Notes under the pieces: generated by a model
The model's input: only the letters and a program-made list of their open reading frames with translations
Told to the model about the DNA's origin: nothing
The model's database searches: none
Origin: Chamaecrista fasciculata
Lineage: Eukaryota > Streptophyta > Magnoliopsida > Fabales > Fabaceae
Length of the DNA stretch: 64,000 bases
Direction of reading: 5' to 3'
NCBI GenBank assembly: GCA_003254925.1
Contig: QANZ01014868.1
Span: forward strand, 1 to 64,000
Shown here: positions 12,379 to 23,900 of the stretch, one piece after another
How the letters are laid out: each line of letters begins with the position of its first letter
How positions within the stretch are numbered: the first letter of the stretch is position 1
Translations under genes and position numbers: made by a program

Positions 12379-12771
12379 GGCAAAAGTATCCTTTTGGTCC
12401 CCAAACTTTGCACTAATTTTCAATTTTGTCCCTATGTTTTTTTTTTTGCAGTTAATTTTGTCCCTAACGTTTCATATATATTTTGGTCAATTTTATCCTT
12501 TTGCTCTTATTTTAGCCAAATATTAATGACATAATCTACATAGCTAATGACATGTAATGTAAAATTGATAGAAAAAAAAAACTAAAATCTTAACTCAGAT
12601 TGAAAAACAAGATGAAGTATGCCATTAATTTATTGAAAAAAGTTAGCCAAAGCCTAAAGGATAAAATTGACAAAAATGTGAAACGTAGAGGATGAAATTG
12701 ACTGTAAAAAAGAATTGGGGATGAAATTGATAATTGATATAAAGTTTGGGGGACCAAAAGGTGCTTTTGCC
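12379..12771. mobile_element. MULE-type MITE, 393 bp
   Basis: Terminal inverted repeats of about 30 bases start GGCAAAAGTATCCTTTTGGT at the left and end ACCAAAAGGTGCTTTTGCC at the right. Subterminal GTCCCTA and AATTTTGTCC blocks are also mirrored. Perfect 9-base duplications TATAATTAA flank it at 12370-12378 and 12772-12780. It lies just past the stop of the lactone oxidase gene and has no coding capacity. Confidence 0.8.
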
Positions 12772-12806
12772 TATAATTAAATTAAAATATCATCATTACA
12801 AAAGCA

Positions 12807-15800
12807 TCAAGCTATGTTGTTCATGGAGGATGATGAATACCTACACACTCTAGCTTCTTTATACACAAGTCCTTGTGAGCAGAAATACCCCTTTTGTGGG
12901 CTACAATGTCTGTGTTCACTACACACACATAATCCCTCCAACGCACACCCATCAAATTTCTCTGCTTCTTTCCCATACAGAATCTGATCTGACCATTCAC
13001 TAGAAAACATACTCTGAGGATCTATTTCCCTCTTAGCCGCAATAAACTCCTCAAATTTTGGGTACTTATCCTTCACACCCAAGAAAGCCAAATTCCTATT
13101 TTTAGCCCAATGTGGCTTTGCCCCATATTTGAAAAACGCCATTTGCTCCACTTCTTCCAACACATCCTGATTCAATCTTGGTGTTGAAGCATCGTCTGAT
13201 CGATAATAGTTGAAATCAAGCACTACAGAGTCTTGGGATTGGCCTAAGTATGCATCAGAGGATTTGGTGAAGCGAATGAGGAAGCCATTGTAGATGTCTA
13301 ATCCACAGAAATTTTGAGGGTTTAGGTCTCTTAGTTTTTTGACATCACGTATGAAGTTTTGGAATGTGGAAGCAGGGAAGATGGCTGTGCTTTCGTAGAA
13401 GAATAGACCCTTGAATCTTGGATCCCAAGCACATGAAGTGTCCATTCTTGTGGAATACAAGCATGATCCTGATGTTTGCATTTTTCCTTGAAATCCCACA
13501 ACTGGATAGCCTGTGAAGATGCCCAAATTGCTCTTTAATCCGTTACCCACTAGCTTCTTGTATCCCACTGTAGTATCTGCCATCAGGCATTTTCCATTCA
13601 CATTTTTTGCCTCTTCCAGCGATTTCTCTGCATTTCATTCAAAAAGAAAAAAAAGTAAGAGAATAACGACAAAAAAATCAAGTATTTGAGGGAGAGAGGT
13701 TCTGCATTTTTTCTTTCTGTCCAAGGTATTTTTTAACCCGACAGACGAATGACTAATCTTCCGCGGATCTGAACTCTATTTAATGTTTTACCGCTAGCCA
13801 ATTGGTTGCAGTATACACAAGGCGATATACGAACCCCCAACGCTTGTTTAAGCGACCTAGTGAGCTGACCACTAGACCAACCAAACTTGGTTGAGGTTCT
13901 GCATTTTCATTGTCTTTATTTTCTATGCATTTTAAAGAGATAAAGGAAGAGATAGAGAGAGAGAAAAAAAAATGAGGCCCACAAAATAATAAATACATAG
14001 GACCTACGCTTTTTTCTTTCTATCTCTTCCTTTATCTCTCTAAAATACACAAAAAAAAATATATATAGAAAACGAAATATAGAGGATCCAGACCCGTTTG
14101 AGAGCTAGAATAGTATTCTATGTATAGTATTATCCAAACATAAATTAATTGGTTAATTAGAGGGGACCAAAATGATATGATTATATATATTATATTACCT
14201 GCTGCTCTGACTGATTTGGAGACCAAAATGGAATTGGGTTGAAATCCAAGGAAGTCAAAAACACTATCACCAGAGGCGTTTAAGGGAAGTCTTGAGTCAT
14301 ATCTATATACAGCAGTATGTTTTGAAGGATACCAAGTTATGTCTGCAAACTCATACTTGTTTGCATGCTCTTTATACACCTCTTCCATATTACCATCGTC
14401 CGTGAAGTTGAAGCTTATGCTTCTTTTGAATCTATGCTCTATTGCCAACTTTACCTATTCAATTATTCGTAATTGGTCATTAATTCCATAACACAAAATT
14501 AGGTCAAAAATCTATTTTGGTCCCTAATGTTTATCTAAAGTTTCGTTTTGGTTCATAATATTTTTTGGTTCCTTTTTAGTCCTTAATGTTTCTTAAAAGT
14601 TTTATTATTGGTCCCTAACTATTAAATATGGTCATATCTCTTTCATTTCAAACTCGAATGCAATTAAATTAAAGCTACAGGGTAAATTTGATGAGTTCTT
14701 TCTTTGCCTTATTAGAGTCATTAGCAAATGTGGTCAAATATATTGAACATAAAATCGGGCCTAAAAATAGATCGTTTGTTTCATGAATTTGGTCATATAT
14801 CTCTTGTTTTAAATTCAAATGTAACGAAATCAGAGCTACAAGTTACTCTTGACTAGTTATTTATTTGTCTAGTTGGGACCGTTGACAAATGAAGTTAAAT
14901 AGTACTCTCAAAGTTAATATTAATGTTTTGACAAAACTCATTTTCAGAGTATTATTTGATCTTGTTTGCCAATGACCCCAACTGTCAAGAGTAATTTGCA
15001 ATTTCGATTTCGTTGCATTCAGACTTGAATCGAGAGACATCTGACTAAATTCATTAAATAAACGACTCATTTTTTTGCCTGATTTCAATAGTTGAGGACC
15101 AATAATAAAATTTTTAAGAAACAATAAAAACTAAAACAAAACAAAAAAGATTAGGAACCAACACAAATTTTGGGTAAACATTAGAGACGAAAATAAGTTT
15201 TTTACCAGAAAATTATATAATGATCAGCACACTTAATTATGAAAGGGACATATGTGAGGGGCCAAGAGGTCTTTTCGATTATCATTCAGCACACTTAACG
15301 TTATTTTTTAAATCTATGATGAGACTTAAAGTAAAGATCTTTCTTCCCTTATAAAGGAGATATTCCATCCCCACATGAGTTGTGTTCGGTTGGATCAGTT
15401 TGAGTATGGAGTTCATGTGAGTTGTCGTAAATTATAAAACAAATGTATTCCATCCCCTCTTCTATTATTTAATATTTCAATTAAAAAATATTAATTTATA
15501 ATTTTCATGCGTAAGAATTTGGATGGGTAATATCATGCTAATTTAATTAATAAATGAAATTAAAATTAAGTAAAATTTTTCATATCTTTATTATAAAGTT
15601 TTCAAATGGTATTTGATAAAATTTTTACATGATTAATCAAAATATAGAAGAATATTTTCTTTTCTTTGAATGAGTAATTAGAGAAAAGAGAGAATATAAA
15701 TCAAAATTATAATTTTTTTTTATCAAAATCAAATTTAATTTATGATTGGAAGAACCTTGTAACAAAAATATATAGGTAAGTGCACTTTTGGTACCATGAT

Positions 15801-17173
15801 TTTTTTGTTGTAATTTTGGTCTCATAACTTTGACAAAGGTCTCAATTTGGTCCTATAAAATTTTTTGTTGCAATTTTAGTCTCATAATTTCTGGAAACGT
15901 CACACCGTTGGTCCAAAGCTGATTCTCATCTATTTTCTGCCGTTAAAGATGATTTGACATACTAAGTTGAATGATGACGTAGTAAATATGAGTGAAGTGG
16001 ATTTAACGGTAGATGATGGATGGAAATCAACTTGAGACCAACGTTGAGACGTTTTCAAAAGTTGAGACCAAAATTACAACAAAAAAGTTATGGGACCAAA
16101 TTAAGACTTTTGTCAAAGTTATGGGACTAAAAATGCACTTTAGCCAACTATATATTAAAAAAATTTACCTAAGTTTTTATAAATAAATATTATCTCTAAT
16201 CAATTTAGTTGATAATAATAAGTTTTTAAAAAGTAAATAAAAATCATTCTACCTATTTGAATATTAAAAAATATATTTTTTTATAAAACTATAATTTAAA
16301 GGAAAGAAAAAAGAGTAAATATCTACATATATAATTCAATCATTGAAATATTAAATTTAGTAGTACATTCCTTAAAAATGAATATTTGAATCTTGATAGC
16401 ATTATGAGTCGTATGAAATCAAATCATTAATTTAATAAAAAAAAAAAAGGGGCTAAAATGTAAAAACTGACCTTGGAGATGGCACCCAACACTCCCAAAG
16501 ATAGCTTAGCAGCATTAAAGAGAGGATGATTTGCATCCATCTTCAAAATTTTCGCATAACCTTCAGATTCAGAAGCAGAAACCACCACACTTATGCCGAT
16601 CACGTGATCATGAACGGCTCCTCCTTTCCCCCACCACGAACTGCCGTGTGCTCCGGTGCTTATAAGCCCTGCCACCGTCACGCCCTCCCAATACGGCGCC
16701 GCCACAAGGCTAAACCCTAATTCCTCCACTCGATCAATCAATTGACGGAGTCCGACGCCGGAATCCACTGTGACGGCGAGATTCGCGGCGTCGATCTCGA
16801 TGCCGGAGTTGTATTTCTCGGTGCTGATGAGGATTGTGGAGGAATTGGCGGAAGGGCAGGGCAATTTGGGAATTGTGTGTGAGAATCTTGTGACGATCTT
16901 GATTTTGAGACGGCGGCGCGTGGCGTCGGCGACGGCGGCGAGGAGGTCTTGTTCGGTTTTGGGAAAAACGACGGAAACGGCGTGACAGGAGGATCGGTCA
17001 CCCCACGCGCCGTAGGAGTTGACGAGAGTGCACGCGCCTTGATTGCATTGAATTGGCGATTGAGGGAGTAAGGCGTTGGTGAATGAGAATAATGATGATA
17101 ATGTGAATGATATGATCAGAAGAAGAAGAAGAAAGTGAGAGATTTCAATGAGGTTTTTAGTTTTACTACTCAT
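12807..17173 (-). CDS. L-gulono-1,4-lactone oxidase-like FAD oxidoreductase
   Basis: Member of the VAO/PCMH FAD-linked sugar-lactone oxidase family, the plant GulLO group linked to an alternative route to ascorbate from L-gulono-1,4-lactone. Exons on the minus strand are 17173-16472, 14454-14199 and 13627-12807, frame-consistent and giving 592 residues, normal for the group. Residues about 12-34 form a hydrophobic signal peptide, so entry into the secretory pathway is likely. The FAD-binding half holds IKIVTRFSHTIPKL (about 91-104) and STGAHGSSWWGKG (172-184). The C-terminal half holds HWAKN (about 492-496), the counterpart of HWGKN in animal and plant lactone oxidases, and ends in a Cys-rich tail. 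Intron 1 is about 2 kb and holds two MULE-like elements; intron 2 holds a SINE and a fold-back. Substrate preference cannot be read from sequence. Confidence 0.9.
13711..13892 (-). mobile_element. tRNA-derived SINE in intron 2 of the lactone oxidase gene
   Basis: On the minus strand this reads as a Pol III promoter-bearing SINE: an A-box-like TGGTCTAGTGGTCAGC (plus 13864-13879), then a B-box-like GGGTTCGTATATC (plus 13824-13836), then an unrelated body. Perfect 15-base direct repeats GAGGTTCTGCATTTT flank it at 13696-13710 and 13893-13907, the hallmark of LINE-assisted retroposition. The element faces the same way as the host gene and is removed with the intron. Confidence 0.8.
13931..14046. 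repeat. Fold-back (MITE-like) in intron 2 of the lactone oxidase gene
   Basis: The arm AAAGAGATAAAGGAAGAGAT near 13933 is mirrored by ATCTCTTCCTTTATCTCT near 14022-14040 around an AGGCCCACA...AGGACCTACG centre. This makes a near-perfect stem of about 30 bases. No target duplication was established. Confidence 0.6.
14502..15206. mobile_element. MULE-like element in intron 1 of the lactone oxidase gene
   Basis: Left end GGTCAAAAATCTATTTTGGT and right end AAAATAAGTTTTTTACC are inverted repeats, with mirrored GTCCCTAATGTTTATC and GTAAACATTAGAGAC blocks. The flanks ACAAAATTA (14493-14501) and AGAAAATTA (15207-15215) match at 8 of 9 bases, as expected for an older 9-base duplication. It is about 700 bases and non-coding. 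Confidence 0.65.
15775..16145. mobile_element. MULE-like MITE in intron 1 of the lactone oxidase gene
   Basis: The left end GGTAAGTGCACTTTTGGT and the right end ACTAAAAATGCACTTTAGCC are inverted repeats, with mirrored CAACAAAAAA and TTTTTTGTTG blocks inside. Flanks AAATATATA and AACTATATA agree at 8 of 9 bases. It is 371 bases and non-coding, of the same general build as the elements at 12379 and 35999. Confidence 0.65.
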
Positions 17174-17531
17174 TTTGGTTTTGGTTTTGGTTTGGTGTGT
17201 CTTTGAATGATAACACTTAGCTATGGAAGTGGGGGGGTTTTAAAGCTTCAAAGTTTAAATCGATCTTGACAAAGCGTGGATTGGATGCTTTAATTTGACG
17301 ACAAAGATAAAGACAAAATAACGAGAAGCAATTATGACCTGTATTTCCACGTTTAAAATTTAGGATTTTGTTCCTTTTTTTGGTTACGCTAATAAGAACA
17401 TTTATTAAGAAGTAATACATAATCAGAATTACTAATGAGTATTAACTCTGATTTTTTTTTTTAATTTGTATGACAAAATTATCTTTATTCTTATGTGTTT
17501 TTTTTTTTCATTTTAAGTTATTAAAATTTAT
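17174..17531. other. 5' flank of the lactone oxidase gene, up to the gap
   Basis: Upstream sequence of the minus-strand lactone oxidase gene, AT-rich and ending at the assembly gap. Its promoter should lie here, but I see no element I can name with confidence. Confidence 0.4.
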
Positions 17532-18101
17532 NNNNNNNNNNNNNNNNNNNNNNNNNNNNNNNNNNNNNNNNNNNNNNNNNNNNNNNNNNNNNNNNNNNNN
17601 NNNNNNNNNNNNNNNNNNNNNNNNNNNNNNNNNNNNNNNNNNNNNNNNNNNNNNNNNNNNNNNNNNNNNNNNNNNNNNNNNNNNNNNNNNNNNNNNNNNN
17701 NNNNNNNNNNNNNNNNNNNNNNNNNNNNNNNNNNNNNNNNNNNNNNNNNNNNNNNNNNNNNNNNNNNNNNNNNNNNNNNNNNNNNNNNNNNNNNNNNNNN
17801 NNNNNNNNNNNNNNNNNNNNNNNNNNNNNNNNNNNNNNNNNNNNNNNNNNNNNNNNNNNNNNNNNNNNNNNNNNNNNNNNNNNNNNNNNNNNNNNNNNNN
17901 NNNNNNNNNNNNNNNNNNNNNNNNNNNNNNNNNNNNNNNNNNNNNNNNNNNNNNNNNNNNNNNNNNNNNNNNNNNNNNNNNNNNNNNNNNNNNNNNNNNN
18001 NNNNNNNNNNNNNNNNNNNNNNNNNNNNNNNNNNNNNNNNNNNNNNNNNNNNNNNNNNNNNNNNNNNNNNNNNNNNNNNNNNNNNNNNNNNNNNNNNNNN
18101 N
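17532..18101. other. Assembly gap (570 Ns)
   Basis: A run of N from 17532 to 18101, directly next to an (ATA)n microsatellite. The repeat probably caused the gap. Any apparent open reading frame across it is meaningless. Confidence 0.99.

Positions 18102-18180
<79 letters not shown>
18102..18180. repeat. (ATA)n microsatellite
   Basis: About 26 uninterrupted ATA/TAA triplets at the right border of the gap. Its true length is unknown because the left end runs into Ns. Confidence 0.95.
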
Positions 18181-18183
<3 letters not shown>

Positions 18184-18369
18184 TATATACGTAAATTTTT
18201 CTCATATTGTAAATCACTAATCAACTCATGGTACTTTTACTTTTATTTAAAACCGTTGGATTTTTGTGTACTTTGAGGTTTTTTTCGGAGGGTTATGATA
18301 AATTTAATAGATTTTTTTGGCCCTTGATTTATGAGATTCTCGCCTTCAAGCCATGATTAAAAACAAAAG

Positions 18370-18746
18370 GGTAAAAGCACAAATTTCGTCCTCAAACTTT
18401 ATATCAACTGTCAATTTCATCCCCAATCTTTTTTTACAGTCAATTTCATCCTCAGTGTTTTACATTTTCGTCAATTTTGTCCTTTAACTAATTTTTTTAA
18501 ATAAATTAACGCCAGATTGCATCATTTTTTTTTAATTTGAGTTAAGATTTGAGTTTCCTTTTTTTATCAAATTCACATTACATATCATTAGCAACATAGA
18601 TTCTGTCATTAATATTTGATTAAAGTAAAAGCAGAGGACAAAATTGACAAAAATGTAAAATATTAGAAACAAAATTGACCGTAAAAAAAAGTTGAGAATA
18701 AAATGACAATTAATATAAAATTTGGGGAGACAATTAATATTTTGCC
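18370..18746. mobile_element. Decayed MULE-like MITE
   Basis: Left end GGTAAAAGCACAAATTTCGT and right end AATTAATATTTTGCC are partly inverted. The inner mirrored blocks (GTCAATTTCATCC / GAATAAAATGACAATTAA) are the same type as in the 12379 element. Flanks AAACAAAAG and AAAAACAAG agree at 7 of 9 bases, so this looks like an older copy. Confidence 0.5.
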
Positions 18747-18901
18747 AAAAACAAGTGTTATTGGCCGCAAAAACAGTTTGTCCACACCACTCCTTGTGAG
18801 TTGTGTCACCTTCAAATAAATGAAATTTGTTCCTACTGTCCACCCATGAACTACCTTATTATAATTTGTACTCTTAAAAGTTTTGTTTTTATTTGTTTTT
18901 C

Positions 18902-19027
18902 ATGGAAAATACTAAAAATTTCATTAATGCTATTGCTCATGCTTGTGCCCATTCAGGCCATGCCTTAAATAATGATTGTAACCATTGGATGGAGTCTCCT
19001 CCTGAAGGTCTTATTCAGGCATCTTAA
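18902..19027 (+). pseudogene. LINE-type RNase H C-terminal relic
   Basis: A 41-codon open stretch ends at TAA 19025-19027. It reads as an alanine/histidine segment (NAIAHACAHSGHALNN) followed by HWMESPPEGLIQ. This resembles the C-terminal end of the plant RVT_3 RNase H-like domain, where an ANxVAHxLA block precedes W(M/L)E-PP. No reverse transcriptase is present nearby and the rest is gone. The family call rests on short motifs. Confidence 0.45.
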
Positions 19028-20062
19028 AAGTTAGAAAATTATTTTCACACATTTTAAATGTAAAAGACTAATATAAAATTTTGAATAAAATCAACATACC
19101 AAAGGTATAATTCACTTCTTTCTTCACAGAAATAGGGGGATGCTGTGTTTTTTTTGCACTGTTAACTTGGCAGGGTAGTTGGACAAAATTACACCTCTGG
19201 CGCAATATAGCTCAACACGACAAGACTCATTTCTTTTTTTGGTGCGTTAGAGAATGAATTCTTAAGACATCACTGCCCATCTACACTTTATTATCATCAC
19301 ATCTCAATATAGAAAAAAGGGTATGTCGTATGGATGACTCATCTACACTTCTCCCCTCAAACTTCAATTTTCTCACTACTGGAAACGTTGGCCGCAATCT
19401 TCTAAGAGAAATTCTGCAGTTTTTACCTTACTCTTATATGATGTTTAGTGACTATATTTCCTTTACGCTTTAAGTTTTCTAGGTTTGTAATCTTGTATTT
19501 AAAAAAAAAGCTTTGTAGAAAAAAAAAATCAACAAATCAAATATTAATTTAACCTAAAATACGTGGAAGGCAGGGCATTTGTCTGGGTTCTCTGTCAAGC
19601 AATATCTTTGTATAGTAGATTTTCTTCCACTGTAAGCTTTTGCAAACTATTATATTGCCTGTCTTTTCTTTCACTTCCACTTCCAATGTCCACTGGGAAA
19701 TTAATTGATAATCGAAGAGGATAATATACAATGTTTCAAATAATCTCGGGTATACTAAAAAATATAGACTATTCATATATGAATACGTGCATACATACGT
19801 CTCCATTGGTTTTCTCCCAAAGTGCCATTAATTGAATAATGGATCCACTTAATTCTCCATTTCTCTCAACTTGGCCTTATATCAGCCATGCATAACTATG
19901 TGTCAGAAACCATGATTGAGTGTTTTAGTTATAGCATTGTGCTATATGTTTTACACTTACTTTTCTCTCTCACTCGGTCAAATCCCCTTGTTACATTTGC
20001 TAATTTTTATTAACAGTGAAACCTTTCTAGATCTACTGGAAAACGCGATTTTCAGCGAATGA
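19028..20062. other. Intergenic, nothing recognised
   Basis: AT-rich spacer between the lactone oxidase gene and a hAT-type MITE. I see no supported gene, RNA gene or transposon border. Confidence 0.4.
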
Positions 20063-20070
20063 TCAATCAC

Positions 20071-20405
20071 CTAAAAAAGCATGGACACTGACACGGACAT
20101 GGGACACGACACGGACACGGACGCTAAACTCTCAAAATTACGCGACACGACACGCCATATATTTATATATATGAATAATTAAATATTCATAATTTTTAAT
20201 GAAAAATTTAAAAATTACAAGTTTTATTCATAATATATGTCATATGTATTATTATTTTCTCTTATATATCATGTTAAAGCCACAAAAAATTAATTTATAT
20301 TTTAAATTTTATGAATGTGTCGTGTCAGTATCGTACGGGTGTCGGACACTGACACGTGTCCGACACGACGACACACTTTCAAAATGAAGTGTCCATACTT
20401 CTTAG
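20071..20405. mobile_element. hAT-type MITE, copy 1 (335 bp)
   Basis: Terminal inverted repeats: left CTAAAAAAGCATGGACACTG, right AAGTGTCCATACTTCTTAG. Subterminal GACACGGACACG and CGTGTCCGACACG repeats face each other around an AT-rich centre. Perfect 8-base duplications TCAATCAC flank it (20063-20070, 20406-20413), pointing to the hAT superfamily. A close copy lies at 49392-49737. There is no transposase. Confidence 0.85.
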
Positions 20406-20413
20406 TCAATCAC

Positions 20414-20993
20414 TAATCATTAGCATCTTAGTGCGATATTATTATTCAAACACTTCCAAAAGTATAGTATTGGTCAAACTTACACCTGGCTTTCGTCGTC
20501 TATTGGCAGTTCACCGACCTGTGTCGGAATTGAGATCATGACACACAAAAAAGAAAGAGAAACAAGTATTAAGCACCGAGATTATTCTAAGGATCTATTT
20601 GTTAATTCAGGAATTGAAAGCTGCAACTAATTAATGAGGAAAGTGATTAATAAAAGTAAAGAATTGTTTTAAACCAAATCACATTTGTCATTGTGGTCGC
20701 CAAGTGAGGAATTCCATGCAGAAATGGAAGCAAAAGATTCACCGACTGCAACCTTTCTTTCCTCAAAAGTCTGACCCTATTTCGTACTACTCAAATTTAC
20801 AACATCATTTAAATTAAGATCCTTCGTTTATCCTAGTCAGTGGAAACCGGAAAGCAATAGAATTTTACATTATATAAGAATCAAAGCTAGTTTCCGAAGT
20901 ACCTCCTGATTTAACTTAAAACTAACCAAGAAAACTGAGAGAAACCTAAAAGTTCAAAGTAAAAAAGAAATTCCGGGCAAAAAGGATGACAGA
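20414..20993. other. EMC1 3' flank
   Basis: Spacer and presumed 3' UTR of the minus-strand EMC1 gene. No other feature is supported. Confidence 0.4.
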
Positions 20994-23900
20994 TCACCTC
21001 CACTTATCTTGTAGTTCTTTCCTCTCTGATAATACCCAAGTAACAAAAATTGCTGCTACAAGTGCAACAATAGTAATAAGAAGAAGTGCGTAGCTGAAAT
21101 CTTCTGTTAGTGAATCATAAGTCCTTGAAGGTGCAATCCGGGTGAAAAATAGATCTACTCCATAGGCAAAGACTAGTGATGTAGATTCCAACTTGGCAGG
21201 TACTGTTATTATACCTCGGAGACCTTCCACTTTGATGGAATGCGTAATGTAAGACTGCAGAAATTGAAGCAGAATAAGTTTCGCACCAGGAACATTAAGT
21301 AAATAAGCTTGTAAAGTGATATATGGTATATTATCAAGCAGATCTACACAGGTCGAATAGCAGGCAGAGATCTGAAGTCCAGCCACAGCAAGTAAAAACA
21401 GGTCGTTCAAGTCATATTTCTTCTCAAATTACACTACACATAACAGTTTCATTAACTGCTTTATAATCCAATGGCTCCACCAGCCCTGTACACAATTATT
21501 TCTTTGACTAAAAATGGTGCACCGCAGTCATTTTGGTATTTATATGTGTTACGTGTTGAGGAGGAGCTAACAATTAATCTCAGCAAACAATGTCATATAT
21601 GTAACAAAAAAATCAGGCATACAGCCATACCACACATTGAATATGCACATTTTATGAATGCAAGATGATACCAGCTTGGCACAGTTGGAAGTATGACATA
21701 GAACGTTATCAGCTAAACTTCTGAATCATTTTCGGATAAGAACCATAAATCTAAATTTCTTTAATGTCATCCAATATGACTGTCCCACCCTTCTCCTCTC
21801 TTACTTGTTCTCAACGCATCCTACCCTTTTGACTTAAAATTTACAGTAAGCAGCAAGAAAGATAAATTGTTAACGTGCAGACAGATTAAAGGATATAACG
21901 CTGTTGAAAGTTTATGCATCATATGGAAACTGATTAAAATAGAAGAACATTTGTACTAATAGCTTCTAGCCTTCTACCATAGAGAGAAAGAATAAAAAGG
22001 AGTTACACAGAAAGACAAAATGTACCTGCGGAATTATTGGTAATGAATCAGTAAGAGGAATAATCCCTTCTTCTTTCTCAGCTTGTGAGGGATTGACTGT
22101 TCTTCTAGGATCCAAGAAACGTTTATCAAGAGCCAAAACCTACATGAAGCAATTTCCAATTGATGTGCACAAATGTAAGAACATGCTTAAATTTCATTGA
22201 CACTGAAAGTAAATGAGTATAGGCAAATTGTATATGGATGGGACCAATAAAAACCTGTTCGTTAGTTCTCACTTCTCAATTACTCATAATAGAAAAATAA
22301 CCAGTGGTGTAAATTTTTCTAACCTGATCGCCAGTTGTTCCAATAAGAAGCTGCTGGGAGGTTATACCCTTTACGGTTGAAGTCACTTCTATTGCTTTCA
22401 CAGAATGTGTGAAGTAGTATGATTGTGACTTCGCTATAACTTCTGGACGAGAATATGAAGAGACAGGTGATGTAAGATTATGCTTTCCAAGAACAAGCTT
22501 CCAAACATCTTTATTATCCTGAAAATTGTATTCGGATATATGATTTCTAATGAGCATTAGCATATAAAAAGAAGATAATTACACAAAGATAAATGAGTTA
22601 ATTGCCATACCGCCCGAGATTGATCATAGATCTCAACAACTGACATCTCATATCTGTGTGCTCTGAGATTAAAATAGTGGTAGACAACCCAATTTTCGCT
22701 AAATACCTATAAAATATTTATCCACGTTAGATAAATTTCTTGTGTTGGAGCCATTTAAATTAGTATTTTAAACACTTACAGCATGAACAGGACCCTGGCA
22801 GCCCTGATGATTCATGCGATGCAATATGCGACCAGTTACAGTATCAATGATATAGACAACCAGCCATGCCTCCTCTGGGGTTACAGTTCCAATTTCACCT
22901 CTGGCTTTTGGTGCCACATTTGCCACAAAAAGCACATTTTTTGATATATACTTATACATGACATCTTGGTCAGTCATAACTTTTGCTTGAGTATGAACCA
23001 CCTAGAGCATACAAATGAAAGTAACAAATTAAGAAAGCCAAGGAGCAAATCAGTAGCTTACAACAAAAGAAAACTTACATATTTATTTGTAAAATTCCTC
23101 ATGTTAGAAGTCTAAGCCATTCTACTGTTATAGAATTATTAAAAAAAAAAAGAAAAATCTTCCGATAGGAATATTCATATATATATATATATATAATATA
23201 TATATTAAAAGGGATGCATCCATGAGAAGGCATTATAGATTATAGATAATTTAAGGAAAGATACCCTATCGTCAAACATAGAATATTGAGGGCAATGGAG
23301 GGAATAACAGGTGAAGTAGAATTTAAAATTCCCAACTTCAGGTATGACTATAATTTTCAATTTAAAAAACTATACCAAAGGCACCATACCTCATTTGGCT
23401 TTCTTGTCACAGTTGCAATGATCTTTTCAGATTCAGATGGGAATACAATTGACCATAAGTCCCTGAAGACAAAACAATATTCATCCGCTACTTCACCAAC
23501 ACAATTACTCTTCAATGTGTGGCCTCTAATGATACCATTATCAGCCTCAACTGAATACCAGTACACATTTGAAAACCCACGTTGCAGGATGTCAATAGCT
23601 TCCGGAGTTCTGGGGTATAAATGAGCTTGTTGGTTAATATCTACAATTAGATGCAGACGCTGTTCTGTGGAATCAGTGTAAGGTAGTGGAATAATTTGTG
23701 AAATGGTATGAGAAAGACTCAAAGCATTCAGTTCCATCCCTTTGTACGCATCAATGAAAGAAAGAACAGCTGGGGCAGCCAAACTTGAGCCACATCGCCC
23801 AACTACTAGGACAGATGGATTTTCATCCAATGCATGGTGATGTGGAACCTGCCACTGATAAATGTTAATCCCAACTGGATGTTCACAAGCTTCTGATTTG

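Noticed and set aside
13780-13998. Minus-strand open frame of 72 codons in intron 2 of the lactone oxidase gene
   Set aside because: It spans the SINE and a fold-back, with no protein similarity; non-coding.
17470-18224. Open frames of 200-240 codons on both strands
   Set aside because: They consist of the N gap and the adjoining ATA microsatellite; the open frame is an artefact.
20083-20370. Clustered GACACG units, considered as a CRISPR-like or satellite array
   Set aside because: The units face each other at the two ends of a MITE with an 8-bp target duplication; they are subterminal transposon repeats, and spacer organisation is absent.
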